Assembly (NCBI RefSeq): GCF_000807925.1
Contig: NZ_JRVC01000010.1
Span: 99,378 to 163,377, forward strand
Reading direction: 5' to 3'
Source of the DNA: Novosphingobium subterraneum
GTDB taxonomy: Bacteria > Pseudomonadota > Alphaproteobacteria > Sphingomonadales > Sphingomonadaceae
Length of the DNA: 64,000 nucleotides
The notes beneath the pieces are model-generated. The model did not search any database and was not told where the DNA came from. It saw only the letters and a list, made by a program, of their open reading frames with translations. Shown here piece by piece: positions 36,018 to 43,932 of this stretch. Each line of letters starts with the position of its first letter. Position 1 is the first letter of the stretch. A program made the translations under genes and the position numbers.

Positions 36018-36883
36018 TGGGTGACGTGGCCGGGGATCGGTGGGACGCGTGGATTGGCCGGACCGAGCGGCGGGTTGACCGCGCCGACGCCGGACTTGCC
36101 GCGCGCTGGCTGGCAACGCTCGATCGCGCGGCGCCCCCCGACGGGACCATGCCGCAAGGCTTCCACTGGTGCCTGTGCACGCCCGATGCGCCGACATCGG
36201 CGCTTGGGGCTGACGGTCATCCGCTGCGCGATGACAGCCCGGACAGCTTCCTGCCGCCGGTGCCGCTGCCGCGCCGGATGTGGGCGTCGAGCAAGGTGGA
36301 GTTTCTTGCGCCGCTCGTGCTTGGCGCGGCGGTCGAGCGGCGGTCTTCGGTTGCGGCGATCACTGAAAAACGGGGTGCCAGTGGAGCGCTGGTCTTCGTG
36401 GATGTTGCTCATGAGACGCTGTGCTATGGCGAATTGGCCGTGCGCGAAGTGCAGAGCGTGGTCTATCGCGATGCCGCCGCCGCTGGCTTGCCCTTGGTCC
36501 CGCCGCCGTTGGGGGAGGGCACCTTCCATCCGGGGTCATGGACCGCGCACCGGGCGATAACCCCGGACGAGCCGCTGCTGTTCCGCTATTCGGCGCTGAC
36601 CTTCAACGGCCACCGTATCCACTACGACCTGCCATATGCCACGGAAGTCGAAGGCTATCGCGGGCTGGTCGTGCACGGGCCATTGACGGCGACGCTCCTG
36701 CTCGATCTGGCGCAGGCAGAGCTGGGCGACAACGCGCTGAAAAGCTTTGCCTTTCGGGGGCTTTCGCCAGCGATCTGCGGCGAGGCGCTGCATCTGGTAA
36801 TGCGCGAGGATGGGGGCGCGGTCGAACTCGCCGCCTTTGCCGCCGATGGACGTCAGGTCATGGCGGCAAGCGCCACGACCTGA
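36017..36883 (+). CDS. Mesaconyl-C4-CoA (3-methylfumaryl-CoA) hydratase-like double-hotdog protein
   Basis: A 288-residue protein of the HTD2/FAS1-like dehydratase group. The N-terminal half has [39 protein letters not shown] and SGALVFVDVAHET. The C-terminal MaoC-like half has the hydratase motif FRYSALTFNGHRIHYDLPYA followed by GYRGLVVHGPLTATLLLDL. Relatives include the 3-methylfumaryl-CoA hydratase of the Chloroflexus 3-hydroxypropionate bicycle. It is coupled to the Mcd-like dehydrogenase by a TGATG overlap. The exact isomer (C1 or C4 thioester) cannot be told from sequence. Confidence 0.8.
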   Translation: MGDVAGDRWDAWIGRTERRVDRADAGLAARWLATLDRAAPPDGTMPQGFHWCLCTPDAPTSALGADGHPLRDDSPDSFLPPVPLPRRMWASSKVEFLAPLVLGAAVERRSSVAAITEKRGASGALVFVDVAHETLCYGELAVREVQSVVYRDAAAAGLPLVPPPLGEGTFHPGSWTAHRAITPDEPLLFRYSALTFNGHRIHYDLPYATEVEGYRGLVVHGPLTATLLLDLAQAELGDNALKSFAFRGLSPAICGEALHLVMREDGGAVELAAFAADGRQVMAASATT

Positions 36884-36908
36884 ACCGTTCGTCGTTCGTG
36901 CCGAAGCT

Positions 36909-38183
36909 TCAGGCTGCGGGAATCGCCCGCTCGCCAACGATGTTCAGGCCATAGCCTTCGAGCGCGACGAGGTTGTGGTGTGAGTTGGTCAGCAGGATCA
37001 TGTCGTGAATGCCGAGGTCGGCAAGGATCTGCGCGCCGATGCCGTAGCTGCGCAGCTCCATGTCGTGCCCCGCGGTGCCGCCGACCTCGCGGATCAGCTG
37101 TTCGGGATCGGTGGGCATCAGCAGCACGATGACGCCTGAGCCTGCCTCGCCAATCTCGCTCATGGCGCGCTGCAGGATGCGCTTGCGCGGTCCCGGCTGG
37201 CCGAGCACATCGGACAGGACCGAGATCGAGTGCATGCGCACCAGCGTCGGTGTGTCGGGCAGGATGTGGCCCTTCTGCAGCACGAGATGGACCGAGCCGT
37301 CGACCTTGTTGCGATAGGTCTTTATCGTGAACTCGCCGCCGTAATCGGTGTGGAACGGTGCCTGGTTGAGGCATTCGACAAGATGGTCGTGACGGCGGCG
37401 ATAGGCGATCAGGTCGCGGATCGTGCCGATCTTGAGGCCATGCTTGCGGGCGAACGGGATGAGGTCGTTGAGGCGCGCCATCGTGCCATCGTCGTTCATG
37501 ATCTCGCAGATCACGCCCGAGGGGTTGAGGCCGGCGAGGCGCGGCAGGTCGACCGCGGCTTCGGTGTGGCCGGCGCGGACGAGGACGCCGCCATCGCGGG
37601 CGATCAGCGGAAAGACGTGGCCCGGAGTCACGATATCGTCACGGCCCTTGGTGGCATCGACCGCCACGGCAACGGTGCGGGCGCGGTCCGCTGCGGAAAT
37701 GCCGGTGTCGACGCCCTCGCGCGCCTCGATCGAGACGGTGAAGGCCGTGCCATGGCGCGTGCCGTTGTTGCGGCTCATCAGTTCGAGGCCGAGCTTGTCG
37801 GCGCGTTCGGACGTGAGGCACAGGCAGATCAACCCGCGGCCGTGGGTGGCCATGAAGTTGATGGATTCGGGGGTTGCCATCTGTGCCGGGATGACCAGAT
37901 CGCCTTCGTTCTCGCGGTCTTCGTCATCGACGAGGATGACCATGCGGCCATTGCGGACGTCGGCAATGATTTCCTCGACCGTCGCCAGCGCGAAGTCCTC
38001 ATCGTCACTGTCGTCCATTGCCCGTTCGAGCTTGGTCAGCGTATCTGCGGTGGGATTCCAGTCAGGCGACAGGGCGTCGCGCAAGGTGTTGGGGTGCAGA
38101 CCTGCCGCGCGGGCAAGCGCCGCCCGCGAAATGACCCGATCCTCGATGAGCTTGCGCGCACGCGCCACAATGTCCTGTGCCAT
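36909..38183 (-). CDS. ribB: 3,4-dihydroxy-2-butanone-4-phosphate synthase with N-terminal HTH and degenerate GTP cyclohydrolase II domain
   Basis: A 424-residue three-part protein. Residues 1-55 form an XRE-like helix-turn-helix (SRAALARAAGLHPNTLRDA, then NPTADTLTKLERAM). Residues 65-265 form a complete DHBP synthase with DDEDRENEGDL, RNNGTRHGTAF and RAGHTEAAVDLPRLAG. The rest has the GTP cyclohydrolase II fold (HLVLQKG, RMHSISVLSDVLG, LRSYGIGAQILADLG), but the zinc cysteines of the usual HSECLTGD-x-F-x(4)-CDCG are absent. It should therefore make dihydroxybutanone phosphate for riboflavin but probably not open GTP. Two matching palindromes directly upstream suggest that the HTH binds its own promoter. 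The ATG at 38183 has no strong ribosome site. Confidence 0.9.
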   Translation of the reverse strand: MAQDIVARARKLIEDRVISRAALARAAGLHPNTLRDALSPDWNPTADTLTKLERAMDDSDDEDFALATVEEIIADVRNGRMVILVDDEDRENEGDLVIPAQMATPESINFMATHGRGLICLCLTSERADKLGLELMSRNNGTRHGTAFTVSIEAREGVDTGISAADRARTVAVAVDATKGRDDIVTPGHVFPLIARDGGVLVRAGHTEAAVDLPRLAGLNPSGVICEIMNDDGTMARLNDLIPFARKHGLKIGTIRDLIAYRRRHDHLVECLNQAPFHTDYGGEFTIKTYRNKVDGSVHLVLQKGHILPDTPTLVRMHSISVLSDVLGQPGPRKRILQRAMSEIGEAGSGVIVLLMPTDPEQLIREVGGTAGHDMELRSYGIGAQILADLGIHDMILLTNSHHNLVALEGYGLNIVGERAIPAA

Positions 38184-38195
38184 GAGTCGCGTTTG

Positions 38196-38211
38196 TCACA
38201 TCGCGATGGCA
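38196..38211. promoter_or_regulatory. Upstream palindrome 1 of ribB
   Basis: TCACATCGCGATGGCA is an imperfect copy of TCACATC-NN-GATGTGA with a perfect CATCGCGATG core. It lies 13-28 bases before the ribB start, and its centre is 30 bases from the second copy, about three helical turns. Confidence 0.55.
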
Positions 38212-38225
38212 CAGGTCAACAGAAA

Positions 38226-38241
38226 TCACATCGTGATGTGA
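38226..38241. promoter_or_regulatory. Upstream palindrome 2 of ribB
   Basis: TCACATCGTGATGTGA is a palindrome with perfect seven-base arms and a two-base centre. It ends three bases before the stop codon of the convergently placed position of the upstream gene, so the whole ribB control region is about 60 bases long. It is the probable primary operator for the RibB HTH or another regulator. Confidence 0.6.
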
Positions 38242-38243
38242 GG

Positions 38244-39137
38244 CTATCCCCAGAGTGTCGCACGATAACGTGCAAAGCAGCGCTCACCGCACATCAGACG
38301 CATCAGCGCGCCTTCGGCCATGGCCGTCGCACGGCGCGGGTCTTCCTCGACGAGCGGGCGCAACGCTTCCCGGTTCCAGTCCTCGCTGTGCTTCACGTCG
38401 AGCACGGCATGAAGATCGAAGTAGCGGCGTTCACGGTCGGACAGGCCGATGCGGCGCAGACCCTTGGCCACCATGGCCGAACGGCCCGGAGCGGTCAGTT
38501 CGATCACCCCAAGCGCGCCGACCGAATGCCACGCGAAACCGCGATTGGTAGCCATGCCCGTCATCGCGTTGGCTAGAGCAAGGCTCTCCCACACGGTGTT
38601 CTCGATGGTCGGTTCCACGCCCATGGTCATGGCCAAATCGTTGAGCATCGGTCCGTGCATGCCGCGCACGTTGCCACGGCCCATCTCGTCCCAGTAGTTG
38701 CGAGCAAGTTCGAGCTTGGCGCTGACCGGGAGCTTGACCTGCGTATAGGCGACAAGATCGTCGAACCCGGCTTCGCCTGCCGCTTCCTGTTCGAAGAACC
38801 AGCGCAGTTGCGCTTCATCGGCGTTTTCCGCGAGCCAGGGGAACAGCGGATCGCCCTGACCGGGACCGGTTTGCTTGAGGTCTTCGAACCATTCGACAAA
38901 GCCGTCGACATCGGTTGGCGCTTCGCCTGCGCGCTCGCGGACCTCGGCGCGCAGTTCCTCGAGAAACGAGGTTTCGAGATAGCGCATCTGCGCTTCATGC
39001 TCGAAATGTTGGTTCCAGTCGTCGGACGGAAACTGCGGACTCAGCCGCTCACGGTTCCAGCGGGCCAGCGTCTGCTGGATCGTGTCGCTTTGGAACCGGG
39101 GGCCAGTGGTGCTTCGCTGGTCGAGATCTATCTGCAT
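38244..39137 (-). CDS. Haem-oxygenase-like diiron (HDO) family protein
   Basis: About 297 residues from the ATG at 39137; a TTG at 39146 is an alternative. The fold is all-helical. Conserved acidic/histidine pairs suit a two-iron site: FEQEAAGE, YWDEMGRGNVRGMHGPML and YFDLHAVLDVKHSEDW. This is the Haem_oxygenas_2 or iron-containing redox enzyme family, which includes HDO oxygenases that act on amino acids and fatty acids. The reaction here is unknown. It lies upstream of ribB on the same strand with 60 bases between, and 37 bases behind the UbiB kinase gene. Confidence 0.75.
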   Translation of the reverse strand: MQIDLDQRSTTGPRFQSDTIQQTLARWNRERLSPQFPSDDWNQHFEHEAQMRYLETSFLEELRAEVRERAGEAPTDVDGFVEWFEDLKQTGPGQGDPLFPWLAENADEAQLRWFFEQEAAGEAGFDDLVAYTQVKLPVSAKLELARNYWDEMGRGNVRGMHGPMLNDLAMTMGVEPTIENTVWESLALANAMTGMATNRGFAWHSVGALGVIELTAPGRSAMVAKGLRRIGLSDRERRYFDLHAVLDVKHSEDWNREALRPLVEEDPRRATAMAEGALMRLMCGERCFARYRATLWG

Positions 39138-39174
39138 GAAAGGCAAACGGAATTTCCACTCGCCTGTTCCGTTG

Positions 39175-40530
39175 CTAACCCATTGCGCGACGAAGCGTTC
39201 GCTGTGGAGGACAGTCGCCGCCGATCGCTTCGGCCACCATCTCCCGCAATGTGAGCTGCGCCTTCATGCGGATGGCCAGCAGCGCGGTGCCGCTGACCTT
39301 GCGCTGGACGAACAGCGTATCGACTGGCGGGACGTGCCACGATGCGCGGTCTGCCGCGACCTTCTCGGCCTCGGCGCGGACACGCTCGACAAAGGAGCGG
39401 TCGGAGAAATCGAACAGGCCGGGCTTTCCAAGATGGGCGATCAATATGTCCAGCATCCGGTCAAACGCCGCGCCGTGACGAGCAAGTTGTTGATCGGAAA
39501 CGAAACCGACTTCGGTCAGGGCCACGCGCAGCGCATCGCGATCCTCGGCCAGCCCCGCCAGCATCATCCGCCGGTAGGCCTCGCTCGTGGCCACCGGAAC
39601 CTCACGCGCGGCACCGAAATCGAGCAGCACGAGCTTGCCGGTTTCAGCCTGCCAGCGGAAATTGGCGAAGTTCGGATCAGTCTGCATGAACCCGAACGCG
39701 AACAGTTCACGCAAGGTCAGGCCGAGCAGCGCCCCCATGGCCTTGTTGCGCACTTCCAGAGGCGCGGTGAGTAGGCTTTCGACCGGACGCGCTTCGATAA
39801 AATCCATCGCCAGGACGTTGCGGCCCGAAAGAGGGGCGTATGCCTGGGGGACCAGAAATGCATCGTCGTCCGCAAGCATCTTGCCATAGCGTTGCATCAT
39901 CTCTGCCTCGCGGAGATAGTCAGACTCCTCGTGGAGTTGCCGCTTTGCCTCGGAGAGTTGGAGATTGATGTCGAGGCCCTGAGGCAGCAGCCCGGAGACG
40001 CGCAGAAGCGTGGCGACATTGTCCACGTCGGCATCGATACTGGCAGCAATTCCAGGGTATTGCACCTTGATGGCCAGCACACGGCCATCGGGCAGGACTG
40101 CCTTGTGCACCTGCCCGATCGAGGCGGCGGCAATCGGCTGCGCCCCGAAGTGCCGAAACTTAGAGCGCCACCCCGCACCCCACTCAGCGCTCAGCACGCG
40201 TTCCAACTGGGCGGGCGGCATGTAATGCGCAGAATCCCGCAATCGAGACAGGATTTCGGAGAGTTCGCGCGGCAGAACATCTCCGGCGTCGAGCGAGATC
40301 ATCTGCCCCAGCTTCATCGCCGCGCCGCGCAGGCGCGAGAGCTGGTCGGCAACTCTCATGGCATTGCCGGGAGTCAACAAAAGGTCCGACAGTTTCGGCG
40401 CTTCGCCGCGCGCCAGCCTGCGCGCGCCTTCCGCCAGCACGCCCCCCGCCACGCCGCCTGCCAGCTGGCCAAACGCAGCCAGGCGCGATAGCCGCGCCGA
40501 AGGCACCTTGCGATAACGCGATCCGCTCAT
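39175..40530 (-). CDS. ABC1/UbiB-family atypical kinase (AarF-like)
   Basis: A 451-residue protein. It has the UbiB-specific KxGQ motif in GAAMKLGQMIS, the alanine-rich nucleotide loop AAASIGQVHKA, the lysine motif LAIKVQYPG, a variant catalytic loop MQTDPNFANF (Gln in place of the usual His) and the metal DFG as LLDFGAAREV. UbiB proteins support ubiquinone and other isoprenoid-lipid metabolism, with ATPase activity, at the inner membrane. No C-terminal TM pair is evident, so it may be a soluble paralogue. Its ATG overlaps the stop of the DCC gene by four bases. Confidence 0.88.
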   Translation of the reverse strand: MSGSRYRKVPSARLSRLAAFGQLAGGVAGGVLAEGARRLARGEAPKLSDLLLTPGNAMRVADQLSRLRGAAMKLGQMISLDAGDVLPRELSEILSRLRDSAHYMPPAQLERVLSAEWGAGWRSKFRHFGAQPIAAASIGQVHKAVLPDGRVLAIKVQYPGIAASIDADVDNVATLLRVSGLLPQGLDINLQLSEAKRQLHEESDYLREAEMMQRYGKMLADDDAFLVPQAYAPLSGRNVLAMDFIEARPVESLLTAPLEVRNKAMGALLGLTLRELFAFGFMQTDPNFANFRWQAETGKLVLLDFGAAREVPVATSEAYRRMMLAGLAEDRDALRVALTEVGFVSDQQLARHGAAFDRMLDILIAHLGKPGLFDFSDRSFVERVRAEAEKVAADRASWHVPPVDTLFVQRKVSGTALLAIRMKAQLTLREMVAEAIGGDCPPQRTLRRAMG

Positions 40531-40901
40531 TTCAACAGCCTTTGCAATCGGGGACGGATCAGCAGGAACGCGCGATAGCAGCGCTCCAAGACATGCTCCA
40601 CCGGGCGCAAGCGGGCCAGCAGGCCAAGCCAGCGCAACGCCGGAATGGCCCGCCACATCGCCGCAAACGCCGCCGCGCCCGACAGGATCCGCTCGCCCTC
40701 GGCCACATGAAACCGCGCCAGCGCTTCGGTGCGATCGACCGGACACGGCTGGGCAGGATCGGCGATGTCGACAAAAGCGATCGCGCCCTTGCGATCAAGC
40801 CGCCGCATTGCCGCGATCTCGCGCGAGCAGATCGGGCAGGCGCCATCATACCACACCATCAGGTTCGGTTCCGGGGGCTGCGCACGTTCCATTGGCTGCA
40901 T
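40527..40901 (-). CDS. DCC-family (DUF393) thiol-disulfide oxidoreductase-like protein
   Basis: A 124-residue protein with the signature VWYDGACPICSREI (DGxCxxC), a thioredoxin-like beginning and the family's RxxRP-type C-terminus (LIRPRLQRLL). I chose the ATG at 40901, which has GAGG upstream; an ATG at 40892 is possible. DCC proteins are small cytosolic or membrane-peripheral proteins of unknown reaction. It is translationally coupled to the UbiB-like kinase and divergent from the LysR gene across an 83-base gap that holds a LysR-type operator. Confidence 0.82.
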   Translation of the reverse strand: MQPMERAQPPEPNLMVWYDGACPICSREIAAMRRLDRKGAIAFVDIADPAQPCPVDRTEALARFHVAEGERILSGAAAFAAMWRAIPALRWLGLLARLRPVEHVLERCYRAFLLIRPRLQRLLK

Positions 40902-40953
40902 ATGGGCCTCGTCCGGCGGTTGCGAGACCTGCCATTTGGGGAAGGGGCACTCT

Positions 40954-40972
40954 TGATAGGTGCATCCTATCA
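40954..40972. promoter_or_regulatory. LysR-type operator 1, between the DCC gene and lysR
   Basis: TGATAGGTGCATCCTATCA is a perfect palindrome with seven-base arms and a five-base centre; a further T/A pair outside makes it eight. The form T-N11-A within it is typical of LysR regulators. The same TGATAGG-N5-CCTATCA recurs at 41873. It suits autoregulation of lysR and control of the divergent DCC-UbiB pair. Confidence 0.75.
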
Positions 40973-40984
40973 ACCTAGGCTGCG

Positions 40985-41875
40985 ATGATGCACCCCCGCC
41001 AGCTCCGCTATTTCGTGACCATTGCCCGGCTGCGGCATTTCGCCAATGCGGCGCAGGAATGCGGTGTTTCGCAGCCAACGCTGTCTGCCGGGCTTTCCGC
41101 CCTGGAGCGCGAGGTTGGTCATCGGCTGATCGAGCGTGACCGGAGATTCGTGGGGCTGACCGCGCACGGCGAGGCCATGCTGCCCTGGGCCGAACAGATC
41201 CTTGGCGCCGTTGCAGGCATGACGAGCTCGGTCGCCGCGAGTTCTGCGGCGATTACCGGCCAGTTCGCGCTCGCGGCCATCCCCGCCGCGCTGCCGCTGG
41301 CCGGACAGTTCGGCGAGACCCTGCTGAAGCGGCATTCAGGCCTGAGCCTTGCGGTGCGTTCAGCCACATCGCGCGAGATCGAGCGGGCGCTGAATAATTT
41401 CGAATGCGACGCAGGCCTGACCTATCTCGATCACGAAACTCCGGCCAATGTCCTGTCCGTTCCACTGCACGCTGAGCGCTACCTGTTCGTGACGCGGGCT
41501 GATGGTCCGCTCGGGAACTTGACCGAGATCGGGTGGGAGGAGGCTTCTGCGCAACCGCTCTGCCTGCTGCATCAGGGCATGCAGTTCCGGCGGATTCTCG
41601 ATGCGCGAATGCTGGATCGCGGCTTGGCAATCACGCCGCGCGCAGTAGCCGACAGTTATGTCACGCTGTTTGATCTGGTCCGCTCGGGCGGGTTCTGCAC
41701 AATCGTGCCAGATACTTATGCCACCCTGCTGGCGGGCCTGCAGTGGGCACGCTGCGCCGTGCTCGATGATGGTGACGAACCGCGCCGGATCGGGCTGGTG
41801 GTCGTCAATCGCGTGCCGTTGAGCCCGATGGCCAGCACGGCGCTGGCCGTGGCACGCAGTCTTGCCGGAGTTTGA
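40985..41875 (+). CDS. LysR-family regulator of the formate dehydrogenase operon
   Basis: A 296-residue LysR protein. The N-terminal HTH is LRYFVTIARLRHFANAAQECGVSQPTLSAGLSALE, followed by the linker helix and a periplasmic-binding-like effector domain (GQFALAAIPAALPLAGQF, then LCLLHQGMQFRRI). Two ATGs in a row (40985, 40988) can serve as start. It is codirectional with and 71 bases upstream of fdsG, as in many fds operons, so it probably activates formate dehydrogenase. Identical-consensus palindromes on both sides of the gene support this. Confidence 0.9.
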   Translation: MMHPRQLRYFVTIARLRHFANAAQECGVSQPTLSAGLSALEREVGHRLIERDRRFVGLTAHGEAMLPWAEQILGAVAGMTSSVAASSAAITGQFALAAIPAALPLAGQFGETLLKRHSGLSLAVRSATSREIERALNNFECDAGLTYLDHETPANVLSVPLHAERYLFVTRADGPLGNLTEIGWEEASAQPLCLLHQGMQFRRILDARMLDRGLAITPRAVADSYVTLFDLVRSGGFCTIVPDTYATLLAGLQWARCAVLDDGDEPRRIGLVVVNRVPLSPMASTALAVARSLAGV

Positions 41876-41891
41876 TAGGATAATCCTATCA
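41873..41891. promoter_or_regulatory. LysR-type operator 2, upstream of fdsG
   Basis: TGATAGGATAATCCTATCA has perfect nine-base arms around a single central A. It overlaps the lysR stop codon and ends 55 bases before fdsG. It shares the TGATAGG-N5-CCTATCA consensus with the site at 40954. Confidence 0.78.
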
Positions 41892-41946
41892 GGCTTCGAC
41901 TTTTTCGATTTGACCGGACGTGTCTTTCGGACAAGATCGGACTGCC

Positions 41947-42360
41947 ATGGAACGATTGCCCCACATCATAGCCGCCCACGCTGGCCGGGAAGGCCCGCTG
42001 CTTCCGATCCTGCACGATGTGCAGGCCGAATATGGCCATGTTTCGGAAGAGGCCATCCGCACGATCGCGCAGGCACTGAACCTGAGCCGCGCCGAGGTGC
42101 AGGGTGTCGTCAGCTTCTACCATGACTTCCACGCCGAGCCTGACGCGCGCCCGGTCCTGAAGCTGTGCCGGGCTGAGGCCTGCCAGGCGCGGGGCGTCGA
42201 TGTGCTGGCGGCGGGATTGCCCGAGAACGGGCGGGTGAAGGTGGAGACGGTCTATTGCCTCGGGCTGTGCTCGGTGGGCCCCAATGCGATGATCGGCAGC
42301 AAGGTCCACGCACGTCTCGATGCGACAAGGCTGGGCGCGCTGGTGGAGGCGTTGGCGTGA
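41947..42360 (+). CDS. fdsG: NAD-dependent formate dehydrogenase gamma subunit
   Basis: About 137 residues from the ATG at 41947; a GTG at 41920 is possible. It is a NuoE/thioredoxin-like [2Fe-2S] protein with VVSFYHDFH and the cluster cysteines in LCRAEACQARG and VYCLGLCSVGPNAM. It passes electrons within the soluble FdsABG complex. Its stop overlaps the fdsB start (GTGA), and it is the first structural gene of the operon. Confidence 0.93.
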   Translation: MERLPHIIAAHAGREGPLLPILHDVQAEYGHVSEEAIRTIAQALNLSRAEVQGVVSFYHDFHAEPDARPVLKLCRAEACQARGVDVLAAGLPENGRVKVETVYCLGLCSVGPNAMIGSKVHARLDATRLGALVEALA

Positions 42361-43919
42361 CTGGCAACGTGACTGGGGGCATGACTGTGGTGCGGATCAG
42401 CGACGATGCGCTGGCGCTGGCCTGCGGCGCGGACGAAGTGGCAGAGGCTTTCGTGGCGGCGGGCTGCACTGTGGAGCGCGTGTCTTCATGGGGGATGCAC
42501 TGGCTGGAACCTTTGGCAGAGATCGATGGCCAGGGCTTTGGTCCGCTTGAGCCGGGCGACGTGTCCGCAGTGCTCGCGGGGACCTCGCCCAAGGCGATCG
42601 GCGCCATCGAAGCGCATCCCTTCATCGCCCGGCAGCAGCGCTTTACCTTTGCCCGCGCGGGCAAGACCCGTCCCTTGAGCCTGGAAGACTACGCCGAGCA
42701 CGGCGGTTGGCAGGGTCTTGCCAAGGCGCGGGAGGTCGGGCCTGAGGCAACGATTGCGCAAGTCACGGAATCCGGCCTGCGCGGGCGGGGCGGGGCAGGC
42801 TTCCCGGCGGGGATCAAATGGACGACTGTCGCCAAGGCCCAGGCCGACCGCAAATACATCGTCTGCAACGCCGACGAGGGCGACAGCGCCACTTTCGCCG
42901 ACCGCATGGTGATGGAGGGTGATCCCTTCATGCTGGTCGAAGGCATGGTCATTGCCGCCCATGCCGTCGGCGCGCAGAAGGGCTACATTTACATCCGCAG
43001 CGAGTATCCGCACGCGATTGCCAAGATGGAAGCGGCAGTGCGCGCGTCGGCGCACCTCATCGCGCCGTTCGAACTGGAAGTGCGCGTGGGCGCGGGCGCC
43101 TATGTCTGCGGCGAGGAGACCTCGCTGCTCAACAGCCTGGAAGGCAAGCGCGGCGAAGTGCGCGCCAAGCCGCCGCTGCCAGCGCTCGAGGGGCTGTTCG
43201 GCAAGCCGACGGTGGTCAACAACGTGCTGACGCTCGCTGCGGTGCCATGGATCATGGCCAATGGCGCCGCGGCCTATGCGGCGGTCGGTTTCGGCCGGTC
43301 CAAGGGCACGATGCCGATCCAGATCGCGGGCAACGTGAAGCACGGCGGACTGTTCGAAGTGGGCTTCGGGATCACGCTGGGCGAACTGGTGGGCGACATC
43401 GGCGGCGGCACCGCATCGGGCCGACCGGTGCGCGCAGTGCAGGTGGGCGGGCCATTGGGAGCCTATCACTCGCCCGCCGATTTCCACCTGCCGTTCGATT
43501 ACGAAGCTTTCGCCGCAGCCGATGGCCTGATCGGCCATGCCGGGATCACCGTGTTCGACGATACGGCGGACATGAGCAGGCAAGCCCGCTTCGCGATGGA
43601 ATTCTGCGCGGCCGAATCCTGCGGCAAGTGCACGCCTTGCCGCATTGGCTCGACCCGCGGAGTGGAGCTGATTGACCGCATCCGTGCCAGGTCCGGTCGC
43701 GTGCCGGACAAGGTCGAGGCGCTGCCGCAGATGCACAACGCCCGCAAGGTCGAGCGGACGCTGGCGGACGAGATCGTTCTGCTCGAAGACCTGTGCGAGA
43801 CGATGAAGTTCGGTTCCCTCTGCGCGCTCGGCGGCTTCACGCCCTATCCGGTCCTTTCGGCGCTGCGCAATTTCCCCGAGGATTTCGGGGCAGATTTGAC
43901 GCGGGAAGCGGCCGAGTGA
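42357..43919 (+). CDS. fdsB: NAD-dependent formate dehydrogenase beta (diaphorase) subunit
   Basis: A 520-residue NuoF-like flavoprotein. The GTG start at 42357 has GGAGG seven bases upstream. It has the NADH-binding GLRGRGGAGFPAGIKW, the FMN segment YIVCNADEGDSATFADR, GAGAYVCGEETSLLNSLEG and the [4Fe-4S] cysteines of ESCGKCTPCRIGS plus a later Cys in FGSLCALGG. The N-terminal 100 residues are a thioredoxin-like extension typical of FdsB. It reduces NAD+ with electrons from formate. Confidence 0.95.
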   Translation: MTGNVTGGMTVVRISDDALALACGADEVAEAFVAAGCTVERVSSWGMHWLEPLAEIDGQGFGPLEPGDVSAVLAGTSPKAIGAIEAHPFIARQQRFTFARAGKTRPLSLEDYAEHGGWQGLAKAREVGPEATIAQVTESGLRGRGGAGFPAGIKWTTVAKAQADRKYIVCNADEGDSATFADRMVMEGDPFMLVEGMVIAAHAVGAQKGYIYIRSEYPHAIAKMEAAVRASAHLIAPFELEVRVGAGAYVCGEETSLLNSLEGKRGEVRAKPPLPALEGLFGKPTVVNNVLTLAAVPWIMANGAAAYAAVGFGRSKGTMPIQIAGNVKHGGLFEVGFGITLGELVGDIGGGTASGRPVRAVQVGGPLGAYHSPADFHLPFDYEAFAAADGLIGHAGITVFDDTADMSRQARFAMEFCAAESCGKCTPCRIGSTRGVELIDRIRARSGRVPDKVEALPQMHNARKVERTLADEIVLLEDLCETMKFGSLCALGGFTPYPVLSALRNFPEDFGADLTREAAE

Positions 43920-43932
43920 TGGGTTGCGTGAA

